Source of the DNA: an uncultured Prevotellaceae bacterium
Lineage (GTDB): Bacteria > Bacteroidota > Bacteroidia > Bacteroidales > Muribaculaceae
Length of the DNA stretch: 64,000 bases
Direction of reading: 5' to 3'
Assembly: GCA_900317835.1 (NCBI GenBank)
Contig: ONIL01000006.1
Span: 1-64,000, forward strand
Below the pieces are notes generated by a model. That model searched no databases and was not told the DNA's origin. It saw only the letters and a list, made by a program, of their open reading frames with translations. Both the position numbers and the translations under genes were made by a program. Shown here piece after piece: positions 38,155 through 46,948 of this stretch (positions are counted from its first letter, which is position 1; each line of letters opens with the position of its first letter).

Positions 38155-40050
38155 CTATACAGCCATCTGGATCCAGCCGTCTGCCGCCAGGGTCTTGTCG
38201 GGAGACGGTGTGCTTGGGTTGACACGCTTGTCTTCCATCACACTCAGACCGATGGCTCGTGTCATCAGGATATCGTCATGCTTGCCTGGACGCGCCGCAT
38301 AGTGACCGTTACAATCCTGATAGTCGCGCATCTCATTCACAGCATCAATGTCGCGCTCAATGTAACTGCCGTCCCTTAATGCGGCGATGAGTGACGACAC
38401 GGCCTTGGACTTGGTCTTGCTGTTGGTGTGGAAGCCCAATTTGTGAGGGGCTCGCTCATACACATTGCCGTACACGCGTCGCACGTTCTCTAGGATATAG
38501 TCACTCTCACCGGCCCGTGCAGCTTCATTGGTAAGAGTGTTGCTCTCCACAACCAGCAGGGCATCAAGATAATATTTGGCCAGTTGCATCGATTTCCACG
38601 CCAGTTGGTCATGATCGATGTGACCACGCCACTGCGCCACGATGGCTGCCTTGCGATCAGGTGCGCTCATCCGCCACACGGCAATCACCGAGTAGTCACT
38701 ACTGGCCGCACGGCCACCCACATCCACGACTACAAGATACTTGATCTTGACAGGAGATGACCGATCAGGAAATTCCCACACCTTGAGCAAGCCGTTCGAG
38801 GCCTTGACCAGATGGATATTCCTCTTGGCTTCCTCATCCCGCTGACCATCGGCCTGAATATCGCCCACCAGCACCGGCGCCATGCGACAACCCTGCTCCA
38901 ACGCGTCGAGATGCTCAGGAGCAAAAGGATTGTTGCCTGTCGTGGTAAAGGCCTCACTTGGAGTACTGGGATACTCGGCCATCATCATCTCATGACCACG
39001 GTACTCGCGCCGCTTGTGATGGTACCAGTTCACCTGTTCCAGTGTGCAACCCCTATCCCACAACTGTCTCTCATACGCGTCCATCTGTTGCCACAGCGCC
39101 ATGGGATCATCTACTGCCAGCGAGTAGATGCCTATTTCGTTCCACGCGACGAAAACAGGTTCCTTATCGCTGCGGCCCTGCTGGGCACGCAACCACTCGT
39201 CATGGAAGTAGTCACCCACCCCATTTGCCGTGGACTCGAGCACGATCACCGTCTCGGCTTTGAGGACAATACTGCCACACACGCTGCGCACCACCTCGTC
39301 GGGCGAATGCATCGTGCTGGTCGGCCAGAAGGCCACTTCACTCAAGTGCGCCATCGCGATGTCATAGCCACGCACGGCATCCTCGCTGCGGGAACTTCCA
39401 GTGAGCACCAGGCAGTCCCGTCCTTCGATTTGTTGCACATTGGGCTGGCCCTCCAATTTGGAAAACCGGGGTTTGTCGGCTCCATCGCCAAGCAATTCAC
39501 GGGGATAGTGTCTCAACAGCAGATTATACATCCGCTTGATGCTCTTGCTCGTGGCATGCAAGTGTCCGCAGATGAGGCTATTCCAACCCTTGTGCCTGAC
39601 CAGTTGCATCCAGGCCAGGTACATCTGCACCAGTGTTGAACCGCCCCACTGACGCGCCTTCAACAGAATGATGCGTATGGGCAATCCCTGTTCACGTTGC
39701 CTCTCCATCACGCCAAGCAGTCGGCGTTGCGGACGGTTGAGGATTAGCGGCACGTTCAGGCCACTTATCTTATCCTTGATAGTCACACACCTCGCGCACC
39801 AGAACTCAAAATCCTCCACGATGCGCCGTCGGTCTTGCTCCAGCGGCGGCAGCAACAAGTAATCAGGGCAATCAGTGAGCACCCTGCGAGGCACCCTGTT
39901 GCCATTCGCATCCACCCTTTCACCACAGCACCCAACTCCAGCAATAGGGTCATAGAGGTCTGCACCGAGGGCGGCTTTGCGACGCTCGTTTTCAGCCAGA
40001 ATCTTGTCGAATGAAGTGATGTCGTTTTTCATGGTCATGCTTTGTTTCAT
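38155..40050 (-). CDS. Phage-type terminase large subunit, isolated
   Basis: The 631-residue protein has an ATPase half with a Walker-A-like loop KARQWGGSTL (131-140), as in terminases whose P-loop is modified, and a Walker-B-like IAMAHLSEVAFW (231-242) with the catalytic Glu. The nuclease half has an RNase-H-like arrangement: Asp443 (VVDVGGR, followed by SDYSVIAVW), Glu502 (LLVVESNT), and Asp592-Asp593 (GKHDDILMTRA). All key acids are present, so the enzyme may still package or cut DNA. Its ATG overlaps the upstream gene's TGA (ATGA, 40047-40050). No integrase, portal, capsid, tail or lysis gene is seen nearby. Confidence 0.82.
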   Translation of the reverse strand: MKQSMTMKNDITSFDKILAENERRKAALGADLYDPIAGVGCCGERVDANGNRVPRRVLTDCPDYLLLPPLEQDRRRIVEDFEFWCARCVTIKDKISGLNVPLILNRPQRRLLGVMERQREQGLPIRIILLKARQWGGSTLVQMYLAWMQLVRHKGWNSLICGHLHATSKSIKRMYNLLLRHYPRELLGDGADKPRFSKLEGQPNVQQIEGRDCLVLTGSSRSEDAVRGYDIAMAHLSEVAFWPTSTMHSPDEVVRSVCGSIVLKAETVIVLESTANGVGDYFHDEWLRAQQGRSDKEPVFVAWNEIGIYSLAVDDPMALWQQMDAYERQLWDRGCTLEQVNWYHHKRREYRGHEMMMAEYPSTPSEAFTTTGNNPFAPEHLDALEQGCRMAPVLVGDIQADGQRDEEAKRNIHLVKASNGLLKVWEFPDRSSPVKIKYLVVVDVGGRAASSDYSVIAVWRMSAPDRKAAIVAQWRGHIDHDQLAWKSMQLAKYYLDALLVVESNTLTNEAARAGESDYILENVRRVYGNVYERAPHKLGFHTNSKTKSKAVSSLIAALRDGSYIERDIDAVNEMRDYQDCNGHYAARPGKHDDILMTRAIGLSVMEDKRVNPSTPSPDKTLAADGWIQMAV

Positions 40051-42059
40051 GATTTGCTCAATCCCGCATGTCCACTGTAAATCAAGGTGGGCTGCAACAG
40101 GGTTCCAGTCGTTGCTGTTCCGCTCACCTCAAGGCGCAATGTGCGGGCCCTGACGGCCATCGGTGCAAAGGCCAACGGTTGATTGATGGCGCCGCTCACA
40201 GTCACAAGCCCCACGGACTCGTCTTGAGCCATAATCCCTCGTTGCCCGATGACTTGCAGAGACAACTCAGCGCCATCACTCACCACATGCCACACGACTC
40301 GACGCACAGCCCTTGCCATGAGCAGATCGAGCGCAAAGGGATGGCTGTGCCACTTCACGGGCACCTCGGCGGCTTCCTCATGTTCCAGGTCGAGCAAGGT
40401 CCCCGCATCGGTCACTGCAACGGCATGCATGGTGTCGCTGTACAAGGCGACAGCATCAACAGTGCGCTCACTCATGGCGCCACTCGGCATCATCGCAAGC
40501 GGATAACCCCTCGACGGCAAGAGCCACAACTCATGGTAAGCATTGCACCACGCAAGTGCAGTGTAGGTCACATCGCGCTGGCATACGGTCACCCGATAGC
40601 CATCAAGGCGGCACAGATGGCGATGGCGTGACACGAACCAGATGTTACCGCCTGCCTCTACGGGTGACACGTCGGCAGCAATGACCGTCCGATCAACCAA
40701 TCGGGCTTCACCAAGAGCACCCATCGCACTCTGTGGAATCGCATAAATACCCTCACGGGTGAACACATACACAGGATATCGCCCAAATCCACCCGAATAC
40801 AGCGGTTTGGTCACAACCGCTAACGCCAACGGGCCGGAGCCGTGGACACTGCATCGATGAGCATCGACAAGCGCATTGCCTGGTGCCGAGACTATGATGT
40901 CGCCATTGGCAGTACTGCAATACAGGCGTCCGCCGGCTGTTGTCGAGCCTGTAATCTGTCGCACATTGGCCATGGACCCGATTGCAGCGCACTGGGCGTT
41001 GGTGAGGGTCATCGATTCCACTGGGGCAACAAAATCTGTCCCGGACAAGTGATCACCCGCAGCCGCTGTTGCAATCAAGTGCCAGGGCGAACTGTTCAGC
41101 TGCATGTTGACGGCATCGGCACTGCGTCGGGAGAGGCCCATTTCCAGCACATACTCACGTTCACTGCTAATACGTGTCAAGCAACGGTAATCCAGTGTGC
41201 GGCTCGCTGTAAGCAATTGAGCGTCGTCAGTAGCAAAGACGTCTATGCTCTTGACCAACGGCAACCATTCAGTCGAGATATTGGTCGTCACATTCAAGCC
41301 CAGGCGGTAGTGCATTAGGGGCAATGCTGTCGCTTGAGTGCCCGTAAATCCATTGCTGCCACTATCTACAAGCGCCGTGATGCGGTTAGCGTTGATCAGC
41401 GTCGCATCTCCCACCCTCACCGGGTCACTCACCCACAGATAAGTGTCATCCATCAGGCGCACCGCCCATCTGACCAGCATTGGCGATGCGTGACGCCCTT
41501 CAGCAGTGATATCAGCATTCAACGAGTCCCACGCTGCCCGCAGCATCCGTTCGAGCGCAAACACGTCACTACTGGCCAAGGGCGCCTCCCAGCGGCTATA
41601 TGGCGTGGCAAAGGAATAGGCGGCAATATCAATGCTCGATGTCGCCATCTCACTAGTGAATTCCAGAGAGGGAACAGCATCGTCTCGATTCAACACACTC
41701 CACGAGCTATTGATGGCCGACAGGTAGGTCATGCCGCTGTCTGAAACAATCACGACCAACTCGCCAACGGCATGGGCCGCCAGCACATTGCCTTCAACCG
41801 TCACGACCGGATTCCCGTCAATTTTCACAGTACTGTCACCGACGGTCACACGATGTCCGTCAATCAATAGCAGCAATCGTTCACCTGGTGAGATGGCCCC
41901 AAGGGCAGTTGGTTTTCCTGCCACTTGCAGCGAGGATTCCTGTTCACGCACGTTAAGTGCCGATTGCGCCTCACCCCGTCGCGCCGCTTCGCCATTGACG
42001 TGCGGCACGCTTGCCCTGGGGATGATCAGGGTTTCTTTCAAGTTGTGTTTCTTTTTCAT
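40047..42059 (-). CDS. Beta-rich protein coupled to the terminase, possibly a phage neck-like beta-propeller
   Basis: This 670-residue protein has no signal peptide and many short beta-strand repeats of the type GNVLAAHAVGELVVIVSD, GGRLYCSTANGDIIVSAP and GGNIWFVSRHRHLCRLDGYRV, suggesting a propeller-like fold. The N-terminus (ALNVREQESSLQVAGKPTAL) resembles the opening of P22 gp10-type DNA-stabilisation proteins. That resemblance is weak and from memory. Translation is coupled with the terminase gene. A -7 box TAAATTTG (reverse strand, 42107-42114) is 47 bases upstream, so the pair seems transcribed from its own promoter. Confidence 0.55.
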   Translation of the reverse strand: MKKKHNLKETLIIPRASVPHVNGEAARRGEAQSALNVREQESSLQVAGKPTALGAISPGERLLLLIDGHRVTVGDSTVKIDGNPVVTVEGNVLAAHAVGELVVIVSDSGMTYLSAINSSWSVLNRDDAVPSLEFTSEMATSSIDIAAYSFATPYSRWEAPLASSDVFALERMLRAAWDSLNADITAEGRHASPMLVRWAVRLMDDTYLWVSDPVRVGDATLINANRITALVDSGSNGFTGTQATALPLMHYRLGLNVTTNISTEWLPLVKSIDVFATDDAQLLTASRTLDYRCLTRISSEREYVLEMGLSRRSADAVNMQLNSSPWHLIATAAAGDHLSGTDFVAPVESMTLTNAQCAAIGSMANVRQITGSTTAGGRLYCSTANGDIIVSAPGNALVDAHRCSVHGSGPLALAVVTKPLYSGGFGRYPVYVFTREGIYAIPQSAMGALGEARLVDRTVIAADVSPVEAGGNIWFVSRHRHLCRLDGYRVTVCQRDVTYTALAWCNAYHELWLLPSRGYPLAMMPSGAMSERTVDAVALYSDTMHAVAVTDAGTLLDLEHEEAAEVPVKWHSHPFALDLLMARAVRRVVWHVVSDGAELSLQVIGQRGIMAQDESVGLVTVSGAINQPLAFAPMAVRARTLRLEVSGTATTGTLLQPTLIYSGHAGLSKS

Positions 42060-42106
42060 GGTATCGCTATTTATTATTATAATAATGTGGAAAACTGATG
42101 TCGCGG

Positions 42107-42114
42107 CAAATTTA
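42107..42114 (-). promoter_or_regulatory. -7 promoter box of the terminase pair
   Basis: TAAATTTG on the reverse strand, 47 bases from the start codon. No clear -33 box. Confidence 0.45.
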
Positions 42115-42155
42115 CACTGTCGTCATTGTCCTGCGCCAGCACAAAAGGCAAAAAC

Positions 42156-42183
42156 AAGCCCCGCAGATGCATCCGCGGGGCTT
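42156..42183 (-). terminator. Terminator of the dockerin gene
   Basis: AAGCCCCGC and GCGGGGCTT are perfect inverted copies with a 10-base loop, with A-rich sequence giving a T tail on the reverse strand. It separates the terminase pair from the upstream dockerin gene. Confidence 0.85.
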
Positions 42184-42210
42184 GTGGTTCAAGTCTTAGA
42201 ATGTGTATCT

Positions 42211-43410
42211 TTACCAAACACCACCCAGAACGTAGTCAATCAGCGTGGTAACATCATTAATGTTAACACTCTCGTCGAGGTTGCAGTCGGCATTAGCATA
42301 GTTCAAGCCATCCCAATTACCGTTCAAAACAGCGTCAATCAGTGCTGTAACGTCATTGATGTTAACATAGCCATCGTCATTCACGTCACCACGAATGACA
42401 GTAACTTCGCCAGGAATGACAAATGTTGAGCCGTCGGTGTAGTACAGCTTATTGTTATTCCAGCCGGGCCACGACATGTCGCTGTCGTCGGTAGGACGCA
42501 ACAGGCCCCATGTGATGGCATTGGTGGTCACAGTGCCCTCGTTACCGAGCGTCAAGCTTGATCCGCTCAAGCTAGCATTGTACCATTCACCGGAACCACT
42601 GGGATACTCAGCATCGTTAATGTCACAGAAGGCCTGGCCGGGGAATGTCATGGTACCGTCCGAGTGAAGGGTCATCGTGTTGTCAGGCCAGCCCAAGCCG
42701 TATAAGTTCACCACATGAACCGTCTCTTCATCCTGGGAGATATACACTTCATTCGTATGCATCAAACCGTCGGCCTCGCTGACATACTCGTGGATGCCAT
42801 TAGGCTTCACCAGGCGGGTGTTGCGGTACAGTGGAGTGTAGGACGTCGTCATGTCGGTGAAAGTCTGGCTCGAGCCGTTATTTGCAGTCACGGTCGTCTT
42901 CTTTTCTTTCTCGATATAGTAGCAAAAGCCCTCATCGATGACTATACTGCCATCAGCCTCAATCCTGCCGGTCACGTCACGAAGCTCTCCGTAATTGACT
43001 AACCAGTCCTCGTTCACGACATAAAAATATAAGGTGCTGTCAACAGTCGTTGTCGTTGAGCCTGAAGTCGTGGTCACCGTTCCACTCATGGTGCCGAATG
43101 GTTCTTCACCCACAGTGATGGTCACTGTGCCCGACGTGTAGTTGGCCGTGAACGGCAAGGCGACATCATACATCGCCAGGCCACCGTTAATCACCAATTG
43201 GCCAGAACCATCCTGGCTGATGATGGTCGTCCAGCCACCCACGTTAAAGGGATCAGCGGGAGCTACCGTTACAACGCCTGTGGCGCTCTCGGTCCACTCG
43301 TAGGGATGCAATAGACAGATGCGGCTACCCAGCATCTGGCTATCACTCAACGGCGCCGCTGTCGCTGTCATGACAACGCACACACTCAACAATGCAAATA
43401 TCTTTTTCAT
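42211..43410 (-). CDS. Secreted dockerin-containing protein
   Basis: The 399-residue protein starts with a signal peptide (MKKIFALLSVCVVMTATA), has a beta-rich body with Thr/Ser-rich loops, and ends with two dockerin type I calcium-binding repeats: GDVNDDGYVNINDVTALIDAVL and NADCNLDESVNINDVTTLIDYVL. The body shares its order of motifs with the neighbouring 43632-45377 protein (Y-Y-I-E-K or Y-M-F-E-K, TPLYRNTRL or TPFFHGTYL, NGIHEYV or NAKHEYV), so they are paralogues. Target and cohesin partner unknown. A longer start at 43416 is equally possible. Confidence 0.8.
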   Translation of the reverse strand: MKKIFALLSVCVVMTATAAPLSDSQMLGSRICLLHPYEWTESATGVVTVAPADPFNVGGWTTIISQDGSGQLVINGGLAMYDVALPFTANYTSGTVTITVGEEPFGTMSGTVTTTSGSTTTTVDSTLYFYVVNEDWLVNYGELRDVTGRIEADGSIVIDEGFCYYIEKEKKTTVTANNGSSQTFTDMTTSYTPLYRNTRLVKPNGIHEYVSEADGLMHTNEVYISQDEETVHVVNLYGLGWPDNTMTLHSDGTMTFPGQAFCDINDAEYPSGSGEWYNASLSGSSLTLGNEGTVTTNAITWGLLRPTDDSDMSWPGWNNNKLYYTDGSTFVIPGEVTVIRGDVNDDGYVNINDVTALIDAVLNGNWDGLNYANADCNLDESVNINDVTTLIDYVLGGVW

Positions 43411-43452
43411 ATACATTTGATAAATTGGATTTAACGCTTAACTTACAAACCG

Positions 43453-43481
43453 CAAAGATACAAAATAACCTGATATTACAA
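43453..43481 (-). promoter_or_regulatory. Promoter of the dockerin gene
   Basis: TTG (43481-43479) and TATCTTTG (43460-43453) on the reverse strand with 18 bases between; 42 bases before the start codon. Confidence 0.6.
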
Positions 43482-43567
43482 CAAGTTTCCCTTCAACTTT
43501 TTTCAACCTCATCATTTTCAGTATATCGAGACAAATCTCATGCTGATATGCCGACGGCACAAAAAAA

Positions 43568-43594
43568 GACAGGACTCAACTTGTGAGCCCTGCC
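43568..43594 (-). terminator. Terminator of the second dockerin gene
   Basis: CAGG-A-CTC and GAG-C-CCTG pair with one internal mismatch, followed on the reverse strand by TCTTTTTTT. It lies 38 bases after the stop codon. Confidence 0.8.
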
Positions 43595-43631
43595 CTTTTC
43601 ATGATTGAATGTCTAATAATTCTCTATGGAA

Positions 43632-45377
43632 TTAGTCACCCCAAACGCCACCCAGAACATAGTCGATCAGAGTAGTAACATCGTTGATGTTAACGCCCTC
43701 ATCGAGGTTGCAGTCAGCGTTGTCATAGTTCAGACCATCCCAATTGTTGCCCAGAACAGCGTCAATCAGAGCGGTAACGTCGTTGATGTTAACAACGCCA
43801 TCATCGTTCACGTCACCACGCAGAACATTAACAGTCTCCTTTGCAGGAATTACATACTGAGCCATGTAAGCCTCGCTGTAGTTCTTGCCAATCTCATAGC
43901 CATCAGCGATAGCTGCCAGATAGATCGTCTGGTCTACATCAGTGCGCTCTACAACGTAGGGGTTGCTTACCTCAACAACGTTGGATACGTTCTGACCATC
44001 ATAGTCGAAGGTCATCAGATATACCACGGCACCCTCCTCGGTGGTAACACCAGTGAAGGTATAAGCGTCAACGCCCTCAGCAACTTCGATAGTCGGAGTC
44101 TCAGCCTGGCCGAGCAAGAACTTCTCATCACTGGTGAAGGTCAGCTTGTTGTGCAGGAAGGGATAGAAACCAAGACCGAAGTAATAGCCACCATTTGCAC
44201 CGATGAGGTCATAGATGACAGATGCATCCCAGTAGATGCCATTAGCATCAACGGTACCAAACTTGCTGCCCTCGCTCAAGGTGTTGTCAATGGCTGTGTC
44301 AGCAGCAGCATCAAGGTCGATTGCGAAGTTGAAGAACTCATAAGCCTCACTCCAGTCATACTGAGTGTAAGTTGCAGCATAATCAGAGATATCCTCGGTG
44401 TGAACTACCTGGTATGAGGGGAACTCCATCGTGCCATTCTCGTGGATGTACATTTCCATACCGCGGTTAGCCATACCCCACAGGTTCCAAGAAACGGCAG
44501 TGGTGTCGTCATATTGGAACATGTAAACAGGATTGTCATAGGTCTTACCAGTGCTCTGGCCTACATACTCGTGCTTAGCGTTGGCAGTCATCAGATAGGT
44601 GCCGTGGAAGAACGGGGTATACATGCCCTCTACACTGTCAACAGCCTGGGACTGCTGTTCCCAAGTATTGTTGTACACGGTCTGGGTAGTCTTCTCGAAC
44701 ATATACACGCCATAGCCATCAGGGAAGTAGATGGTACCGTCATTGTACAGAGTACCAGTGATGTTGGTGAACTGCATGGTTGCCTCGTCAACGAGATACA
44801 ACTCCTGAATGGTGTCGTTTACGGTATAGGTTTTGCGGTTGCCAGAGCCTGATACGGTAGTGTCCTGCCATTGCCAGCCAGCAAGGCCACCCATCTCCAT
44901 TTCAGCAGTCTTGGCGCTGTAATCCACATTGATCACGAAGGGAATCTCGGTGAAGTAGATAAAGGCATTGAACTGGTTGTCGCCCTGCTGTTGCATATCT
45001 ACATCCCAACCACCCCACAGGTAGTCATTGTCCATCACAACCTTACCACTGTCTTCGTTGTAAGAATAACCCAGCATGAAAGCAATCTTGGTTGCCATTA
45101 CGTCATCAGCCGAAACGCGACGGGGAGCCTTCTTAACCAACTTGTTGTCATTGGGCGTCACACCCTTGTCAGTAAAGAAATTGGGCAGGCTCATCTTGTT
45201 GGCCTTGGTAGCTTTCATCACCGGAGTGGTCAGCTGGTTAGACAACGTGTTGCTCTTCAACAACATGGTCTTTTGGGCTTTGCCCTGAGTAACCGTAACG
45301 TTGTGGTTCACGTGCGGCATGGCGGCCATTGCGGTCAAGCCGGCGCACACAAAAGCAAGTGCTAAAAATTTTTTCAT
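43632..45377 (-). CDS. Secreted dockerin-containing protein, paralogue
   Basis: This 581-residue protein has a signal peptide (MKKFLALAFVCAGLTAMA), a Lys-rich segment (about 20-85), a beta-rich body similar to its neighbour, and two C-terminal dockerin repeats (GDVNDDGVVNINDVTALIDAVL and NADCNLDEGVNINDVTTLIDYVL) followed by GGVWGD. The dockerin DNA is nearly identical to that of the 42211-43410 gene, which points to duplication or gene conversion. It is likely cell-surface or secreted, with unknown substrate. A promoter-like pair lies about 120 bases upstream. Confidence 0.82.
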   Translation of the reverse strand: MKKFLALAFVCAGLTAMAAMPHVNHNVTVTQGKAQKTMLLKSNTLSNQLTTPVMKATKANKMSLPNFFTDKGVTPNDNKLVKKAPRRVSADDVMATKIAFMLGYSYNEDSGKVVMDNDYLWGGWDVDMQQQGDNQFNAFIYFTEIPFVINVDYSAKTAEMEMGGLAGWQWQDTTVSGSGNRKTYTVNDTIQELYLVDEATMQFTNITGTLYNDGTIYFPDGYGVYMFEKTTQTVYNNTWEQQSQAVDSVEGMYTPFFHGTYLMTANAKHEYVGQSTGKTYDNPVYMFQYDDTTAVSWNLWGMANRGMEMYIHENGTMEFPSYQVVHTEDISDYAATYTQYDWSEAYEFFNFAIDLDAAADTAIDNTLSEGSKFGTVDANGIYWDASVIYDLIGANGGYYFGLGFYPFLHNKLTFTSDEKFLLGQAETPTIEVAEGVDAYTFTGVTTEEGAVVYLMTFDYDGQNVSNVVEVSNPYVVERTDVDQTIYLAAIADGYEIGKNYSEAYMAQYVIPAKETVNVLRGDVNDDGVVNINDVTALIDAVLGNNWDGLNYDNADCNLDEGVNINDVTTLIDYVLGGVWGD

Positions 45378-45497
45378 AAATCCACTAATTTAAAGTTTTA
45401 AAAAATGTTAATAAAAAGTGCTATCTAATTAAGTATCATTTCAGAAGGTTCTCATGTGGTATCATGAAACGCAACCAATTTTTTACATAAGTTGCCA

Positions 45498-45528
45498 CAA
45501 ATTTACAGTCAAAATTTCTAGCCCACAA
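45498..45528 (-). promoter_or_regulatory. Promoter of the second dockerin gene
   Basis: TTG (45528-45526) and TAAATTTG (45505-45498) on the reverse strand are 20 bases apart, leaving a leader of about 115 bases. The remainder of the 411-base gap to 45788 is A/T-rich, and I see nothing else in it. Confidence 0.6.
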
Positions 45529-45788
45529 CATTTTTGGGAGAAAAGTTTATAAATGTTCACGATTTTTACTAATTTTAATAAATATTCACGTTTCTCGCGG
45601 GCTACAAAGCCCAATTAATCACAAAATCAGCGTAATTACATATATAACAATGAGTTACCTTAAATACACCAAAATCGGTATCTGGCATATTCAAGATAAC
45701 CCATTTACTTGTAAATAAATGAGTTATACCCATCTGGTCAGCAAGAGATCAGCGACTAGATAGAGGCCTCATTTATCCTGTAATCAAA

Positions 45789-46340
45789 TCACTCTAGGAG
45801 CATTCCGGCGGCCACTTGATGGGCGGCTTCATTACCCAAGGAGATGGCCACTAATTGCAGCGCAAAAGGCGCTGCTGCTGCGGGTCCGTTACCGGTCACG
45901 ACGTTTCCATCGACGGCCACGGGTCGATTACCCCATCTCACGCCTTCAACGTCGGCTTCCATTCCGGGATAGCACACCGCGTCACGTCCATTAAGGATGC
46001 CCAACGATGCCAGCACCACCGATGGCGAAGCACAGATCGCCGCCACCTTGCCATCACGCTCGACCTGAGCCACCAGCTCACGGCACAGCGGCTCGTGCGA
46101 CGCCAGATTGGTAGCGCCAGGCATTCCACCGGGCAGCACCAGCCACTCAGCATCACTGTAGTCATTGTCACCGTAGAGGCTATCAGCAATAACCATCACA
46201 CCATGAGCGCCAGTAACCATCAGGTCTTCATTAATCGATACCGTCACAACGGGCATTCCTGCACGGCGCATTACATCAATACTCGTCATGGCCTCGACCT
46301 CTTCAAAGCCGTCAGCCAGGAAAACATAAGTCGTCTTCAT
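45789..46340 (-). CDS. DJ-1/PfpI family protein
   Basis: The 183-residue protein fits the DJ-1 (YajL) group: KTTYVFLADGFEEVEAMTSIDVMRRAG at the start with the conserved Glu, LVLPGGMPGATNLA, and the nucleophile elbow AAICASPSVVLA containing the reactive Cys. Members act in protein repair, glyoxal removal or redox protection in the cytoplasm. Single gene; length normal. Direction is away from the tRNA gene. Confidence 0.93.
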   Translation of the reverse strand: MKTTYVFLADGFEEVEAMTSIDVMRRAGMPVVTVSINEDLMVTGAHGVMVIADSLYGDNDYSDAEWLVLPGGMPGATNLASHEPLCRELVAQVERDGKVAAICASPSVVLASLGILNGRDAVCYPGMEADVEGVRWGNRPVAVDGNVVTGNGPAAAAPFALQLVAISLGNEAAHQVAAGMLLE

Positions 46341-46497
46341 CTTTTTTAATTATTTCATTAATGATTAATTCCTCTCACAAGTGCAGCGCCACCCAGGCCA
46401 GTCAGCACTTTCAGCCCACTAAATTACCCTTTTCTCGGTGAAAAAACAGCTATTTCCAGAAAAAAAAGTCTTTTTTTGAAAAAAAAGTGCGATTTTT

Positions 46498-46528
46498 TTT
46501 GGCAGTATCAAAAAAAGCAGTACCTTTG
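46498..46528 (+). promoter_or_regulatory. Consensus promoter of the tRNA gene
   Basis: TTTG (46498-46501), 19-base spacer, TACCTTTG (46521-46528): a full match to the Bacteroidetes housekeeping promoter, 21 bases before the tRNA. Confidence 0.88.
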
Positions 46529-46549
46529 CATCGCTTTTGACAGCAACTC

Positions 46550-46624
46550 GGGCAGTTAGCGCAGTTGGTTCAGAGCATCTGCCTTACAAGCAGAGGGTCG
46601 GGGGTTCGAATCCCTCACTGCCCA
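46550..46624 (+). tRNA. tRNA-Val (anticodon TAC)
   Basis: The acceptor arms GGGCAGT and ACTGCCC pair perfectly with discriminator A; the anticodon loop is CTTACAA between stems GCATCTGC-like halves (TCTGC/GCAGA), giving TAC; the T arm contains GGTTCGAATCC. The 3' CCA is not encoded (the sequence continues CCC). Confidence 0.95.
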
Positions 46625-46630
46625 CCCGAT

Positions 46631-46669
46631 GACGGTCCCGCACTACGGTGCGAGGCCGTTTCTCTTTTA
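46631..46669 (+). terminator. Terminator after tRNA-Val
   Basis: ACGG/CCGT outer and CGCAC/GTGCG inner stems around TACG, then TTTCTCTTTTAT. It closes a single-tRNA transcript. Confidence 0.75.
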
Positions 46670-46785
46670 TTTCCCATACCATGACCCACTATTCTACCAG
46701 GAGAGCGTGTGACAATCAAGCAGAGCATCAAACTGCACATTATTTAATAAATCAAAAAAATAATGGCCGATCGGGGAAAAAGATA

Positions 46786-46860
46786 TAGTTTTGCAGCCGA
46801 ATAAAATGGTGCGGGAATGCGGTTGACAACATTTCATACAGTAATCCCACCATTTCATCC
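46786..46860 (+). promoter_or_regulatory. Upstream promoter box and possible leader hairpin
   Basis: In the 324-base gap between tRNA-Val and the barrel gene a TAGTTTTG box (46786-46793) is followed by AAATGGTGCGGGA, which can pair with TCCCACCATTT (near 46845-46856). It may be a second promoter with a structured leader, or a short RNA. A 35-codon frame at 46681 looks spurious. Confidence 0.3.
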
Positions 46861-46876
46861 AATAGGGCCAAAAACA

Positions 46877-46909
46877 TTTGGCGGCAGTGGTTTTAGCGTT
46901 CTAATTTTG
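46877..46909 (+). promoter_or_regulatory. Promoter of the first barrel gene
   Basis: TTTG (46877-46880), 21-base spacer, TAATTTTG (46902-46909); 39 bases before the ATG at 46949. Confidence 0.8.
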
Positions 46910-46948
46910 CATCAACAAAAAGAACTAACCACTAAAAAATAAAAGATT

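Noticed and set aside
38155..42059. Prophage
   Set aside because: Only a terminase and one possible structural gene are present; no integrase, capsid, portal, tail or lysis genes, and no attachment-site repeats were seen.
42211..45377. Cellulosome locus
   Set aside because: Dockerin repeats occur but no cohesin, scaffoldin or glycoside hydrolase domain is visible.
46681..46788. 35-codon frame after tRNA-Val
   Set aside because: No promoter spacing, no conserved character and low-complexity end; probably chance.
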